Part shown: one piece after another, positions 14,533-16,953 of the stretch | Layout: every line of letters starts with the position of its first letter | Numbering within the stretch: position 1 is the stretch's first letter | DNA from: Candidatus Minthenecus merdequi | GTDB taxonomy: Bacteria; Bacteroidota; Bacteroidia; Bacteroidales; Paludibacteraceae | DNA: 16,953 nt | Reading direction: 5' to 3' | Assembly (NCBI GenBank): GCA_018064385.1 | Contig: JAGHVI010000065.1 | Span: 1-16,953, forward strand | Translations under genes and position numbers: made by a program | Notes under the pieces: generated by a model | The model's input: only the letters and a program-made list of their open reading frames with translations | What the model was told of the DNA's origin: nothing | Database searches by the model: none

Positions 14533-15420
14533 ATGCAACACAACTACAATCAGAACCAATACGACCATTATACGATTGATGCAGATGATACCCTGCTGAA
14601 ATGGCTACTTAAGCATCTCAACGGCAGCAAATCAAAAATCAAAGCGACTTTAGCAGGTAATGGCGTGTCGGTCAACAATAGTATTGTGACACAGTTTGAC
14701 CATCAACTGCACAAAGGCGACACCGTCACAATCAGCAAATCAAAGCAAAACGAGGCATTCAAAAGTCCTTACCTTAAGATAGTTTACGAAGATCGCTGGA
14801 TAATAGTGATAGACAAGAGTGTTGGAGTTTTGTCGATGGCAACAGCGCATGCCTCGCTCAACGCTAAAGCTGTTTTGGACGATTATCTGAAAAAAACTCA
14901 CCAGAAATGTAATGCCCATGTGGTTCACCGTCTAGACCGTGACACAAGCGGACTTATGATATATGCCAAGGATATGGATACAGAGCAAATTCTTGAGCAC
15001 AACTGGCATGAGATAGTATATGAGCGCCGCTATGTGGCTGTCGTTAGCGGTGTTATGCGACAAGACGAAGGTACTATAGCCAACTGGCTTAAAGACAACA
15101 AAGCATTTATCACCTATTCAAGTTCTACTGATAATGGCGGGAAGTATGCCGTAACTCATTTTCATACTCTTAAACGCGGTTCACGCCACTCGCTTGTGGA
15201 ATATCGACTTGAAACAGGTCGTAAGAATCAGATTCGCGTACATTCTGCCGATATGGGACATCCAGTCTGCGGGGATTTGAAATATGGCAATGGAGACAAC
15301 CCTATTCGCCGACTCTGCCTTCACGCCTACAAGCTCTATTTTCACCACCCTATCACTCACGAACCAATGGAATTCGAGACACCTATTCCTGCATCGTTCA
15401 GACAACTATTCAAGATATGA
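14533..15420 (+). CDS. RluA-family pseudouridine synthase
   Basis: This 295-residue RNA-modifying enzyme converts specific uridines to pseudouridine, probably in rRNA or tRNA. An S4-like RNA-binding domain occupies about residues 15-70 (LLKWLLKHL, KIKATLAGNGVSVNN, LHKGDTVTI). The catalytic domain has VHRLDRDTSGLMIYAKD, with the active-site Asp (about 135) in HRLDRDTSG, followed by YERRYVAVVSG, the RKNQIRVHSADMGHPVCGD segment and a late RLCLHAYKLYFHHP. RluA, RluC and RluD cannot be told apart here. An in-frame TTG at 14509 falls inside the terminator hairpin, so I chose ATG 14533. A terminator follows the gene at 15435. Confidence 0.92.
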   Translation: MQHNYNQNQYDHYTIDADDTLLKWLLKHLNGSKSKIKATLAGNGVSVNNSIVTQFDHQLHKGDTVTISKSKQNEAFKSPYLKIVYEDRWIIVIDKSVGVLSMATAHASLNAKAVLDDYLKKTHQKCNAHVVHRLDRDTSGLMIYAKDMDTEQILEHNWHEIVYERRYVAVVSGVMRQDEGTIANWLKDNKAFITYSSSTDNGGKYAVTHFHTLKRGSRHSLVEYRLETGRKNQIRVHSADMGHPVCGDLKYGNGDNPIRRLCLHAYKLYFHHPITHEPMEFETPIPASFRQLFKI

Positions 15421-15434
15421 AACCCCATCATAGA

Positions 15435-15475
15435 ACTCTCCAGGTGATTCTCATTATGGAGAGTATGCTATTTTT
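15435..15475 (+). terminator. terminator after the pseudouridine synthase gene
   Basis: ACTCTCCA (15435-15442) pairs perfectly with TGGAGAGT (15457-15464) across a 14-nt loop. It starts 15 nt after the stop codon and is followed by ATGCTATTTTTG, with a short T run. Confidence 0.65.
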
Positions 15476-15502
15476 GTAATCAAAATTTCTTGCCAAAATT
15501 CA

Positions 15503-15532
15503 TTGTAGTTATAATATTTTATTGTAACTTTG
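15503..15532 (+). promoter_or_regulatory. Bacteroidota promoter for the ATPase gene
   Basis: TTG at 15503-15505 (-33) and TAACTTTG at 15525-15532 (-7, consensus TAnnTTTG) are 19 nt apart, close to the ideal spacing. Transcription would begin near 15539 and run through a leader of about 230 nt to the ATG at 15770. This is the best promoter I see in the window. Confidence 0.65.
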
Positions 15533-15571
15533 CAACCGCAATGAGTTTTTACTCGGTCAAATACTGTATAT

Positions 15572-15639
15572 CTTAGCTTGTTATGATGTATATATCAGTG
15601 TTACAGTGGTTTAAATGTGATTTATTGGGATAAGCTAAG
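15572..15639 (+). repeat. long-range inverted repeat in the ATPase leader
   Basis: CTTAGCTT (15572-15579) is the exact reverse complement of AAGCTAAG (15632-15639), with 52 nt between. In the leader RNA the two could pair just upstream of the tandem repeats. The 8-bp arms are short enough to be chance. Confidence 0.3.
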
Positions 15640-15670
15640 GCGATTTAGGTATTGGCTTTATATCAAAAAT

Positions 15671-15757
15671 CCCAAAAGTTACGGAGTAAAACACCCAAAA
15701 GTTGCGGAGTGAAACGTCCAAAAGTTGCGGAGTGAAACGTCCAAAAGTTGCGGAGTA
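15671..15757 (+). repeat. four 23-bp tandem repeats before the ATPase gene
   Basis: Units start at 15671, 15694, 15717 and 15740 with an exact 23-bp period. The core is CCAAAAGTTGCGGAGTGAAA. Units 2 and 3 differ only in their first base. Unit 1 has A for G at two places, and unit 4 stops after GGAGTAATA. The array ends 12 nt before the ATG at 15770 and lies inside the predicted transcript. It fills the right part of the gene-free stretch 15421-15769. I read no convincing coding frame there: an 11-codon ATG frame at 15541 and a minus-strand frame across the repeats look accidental. Confidence 0.9.
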
Positions 15758-15769
15758 ATAATTTTTTCT

Positions 15770-16953
15770 ATGGCAAAAAGGTATAAAAACAGGATTGCGG
15801 ACTACTTGCTCAGACGTAAGTTGCAAGGCAAAGGTGCTGTGCTGGTGCAAGGTCCTAAATGGTGCGGCAAGACGACTACGGCAAAGCAGGTTGCTGCCAG
15901 TTTGCTGGACTTAGGCGATACTGCCGTGTTGGCAAATGCACTTGAGGTGCTTCAGGTAATGCCAAAGAAATTACTTGAAGGAAACAGCCCTTTATTGATT
16001 GACGAATGGCAGTCAATACCCGAATTGTGGGATATGGTTCGCTCAGAGGTTGACAGACGTGATGATTTAGGTCAGTTCATACTTACTGGTAGCAGTGTCC
16101 CAGTGAAAGAAGAAAAACGTCGCCATAGCGGTACTGGGCGTTTCGGTTGGGTAAACATGCGTACGATGAGTTTGTGGGAATCAGGAGAAAGCATGGGTAG
16201 CGTCAGTCTTGCAGATTTGTTTGAAGGCAAGGATATTGAACCGCAGGAAAACAATTTGGATTTGGAAAGAATAGCCTTTCTTCTGTGTCGTGGAGGGTGG
16301 CCACAGGCAACATTCCTCAAAGACGGAATTGCCCTTGACCAGGCTCGTGATTACTATGAGGCAATATACAAGGTGGATATTCACAGGGTGGATGAGGTTC
16401 ACCGAAACAGCGAGCGTGCCCGCCTGCTGATGCGTTCGTATGCACGAAACACTGGCACTGCAACCAGTTTCACAAAAATCAGCAACGACATTAAGGAAAA
16501 CGACAATGTAGATATTTCCTACGAGACGATATCAGATTATGTGGATGTGCTGAAGAAACTTTTTGTCGTGGAGGATATGCCTGCCTGGAATCCTAACCTG
16601 AGAAGCAAAGCCGCCATACAATCATCTGATACAAGGTATTTTGTTGACCCTTCGATTGGCGTTGCTGCTCTTGGTATTGGACCTAAGGACTTAATGAACG
16701 ATTTGAACACATTCGGGCTTTTCTTCGAGTCGATGGCAGTCCGAGATTTGCGAGTGTATGCTGATGCACTTATGGGAGAAGTATTTCATTATAAGGACTC
16801 TTCAGGTCTTGAGTGCGATGCTGTTTTGCACAGATGGGACGGAACATACGGTCTGATTGAGATTAAGTTGGGAGGAAAGGATAATATCGAGAAAGGAGCA
16901 ACTACGTTGAACAAGCTTGCGGGAAAAATTGATACCGACAAAATGAAAGCACC
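15770..16953 (+). CDS. ATPase with DUF4143-type C-terminal region, partial at right edge
   Basis: The frame runs from ATG 15770 without a stop to the end of the window (394 codons seen). It belongs to the P-loop ATPase/DUF4143 group common in Bacteroidota, whose function is unknown. Walker A is GPKWCGKT (about 28-35) and Walker B is LLIDEWQ (about 75-81), followed by LGQFILTGSS, a sensor-like segment. A RGGWPQA region and a helical part (about 200-270) that may include a winged-helix-like domain lead to the C-terminal DUF4143-like part. There, GLECDAVL (Asp at about 350) and LIEIKLGG (Glu 364, Lys 366) resemble the active-site spacing of PD-(D/E)XK nucleases. This may be only a structural relic. 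The 12 nt before the start contain no Shine-Dalgarno sequence. Tandem repeats and a strong promoter lie upstream. Confidence 0.85.
   Translation, partial: MAKRYKNRIADYLLRRKLQGKGAVLVQGPKWCGKTTTAKQVAASLLDLGDTAVLANALEVLQVMPKKLLEGNSPLLIDEWQSIPELWDMVRSEVDRRDDLGQFILTGSSVPVKEEKRRHSGTGRFGWVNMRTMSLWESGESMGSVSLADLFEGKDIEPQENNLDLERIAFLLCRGGWPQATFLKDGIALDQARDYYEAIYKVDIHRVDEVHRNSERARLLMRSYARNTGTATSFTKISNDIKENDNVDISYETISDYVDVLKKLFVVEDMPAWNPNLRSKAAIQSSDTRYFVDPSIGVAALGIGPKDLMNDLNTFGLFFESMAVRDLRVYADALMGEVFHYKDSSGLECDAVLHRWDGTYGLIEIKLGGKDNIEKGATTLNKLAGKIDTDKMKA

Noticed and set aside
15671..15757. CRISPR array
   Set aside because: The 23-bp units are directly adjacent with no unique spacers, so they are tandem repeats; no cas gene is present.
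15635..15850. Minus-strand frame of 71 codons across the 23-bp repeats
   Set aside because: Its repeated peptide pattern is only the translation of the DNA repeats, and it overlaps the start of the ATPase gene antisense.

Overview
The window looks like chromosomal DNA from a member of the Bacteroidales (Bacteroidota), most plausibly Prevotella or Bacteroides-like. Four things support this. The gene order nusB-yajC-ybbR-coaE and a DUF3276 (PUR-alpha-like) gene are typical of the phylum. NusB has the long form of about 319 residues. There are -7 boxes of the TAnnTTTG type and few Shine-Dalgarno sequences. L-threonine dehydrogenase is the short-chain dehydrogenase (SDR)-type enzyme next to kbl. 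The exact genus cannot be fixed from sequence reading alone.

Layout. (1) Positions 1-333 hold the C-terminal end of an unrecognised, unusually C-rich reading frame, followed by a weak terminator-like hairpin. (2) Positions 379-606 hold a striking 228-bp element bounded by inverted repeats of about 49 bp, 39 bp of them perfect. It is either a miniature transposable element or an invertible segment in front of the glycan genes. (3) Positions 671-5869 are a tight surface-polysaccharide block. It encodes an EpsG/Wzy-like polymerase, a GT2, a GT4, two more GT2 glycosyltransferases and a WbqC-family protein, with overlapping starts and stops and AT-rich, ATA/AGA-rich codon use. (4) Positions 5886-7934 hold two housekeeping genes with strong codon bias, ilvE and gap. 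They end in a symmetrical terminator shared with the convergent operon.

(5) On the minus strand, 11615-8076 is a five-gene operon, nusB > yajC > ybbR-like > coaE > mtgA. It covers transcription antitermination, Sec translocon support, cell-envelope or c-di-AMP-related function, CoA synthesis and a peptidoglycan glycosyltransferase. Several of its genes overlap by 4 bp. (6) From the divergent intergenic region at 11616-11880, a DUF3276 nucleic-acid-binding protein is followed by kbl and an SDR-type tdh. Together kbl and tdh convert threonine to glycine plus acetyl-CoA. A terminator and an RluA-family pseudouridine synthase follow. (7) From 15503 to the right edge there is a good Bacteroidota promoter, a leader of about 230 nt carrying four 23-bp tandem repeats, and a long ATPase gene of the Walker/DUF4143 type that runs off the window.

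The two places most worth a second look are the inverted-repeat element before the polysaccharide genes and the tandem-repeat leader of the ATPase gene. Everything between them looks like ordinary Bacteroidota metabolism and envelope biology.
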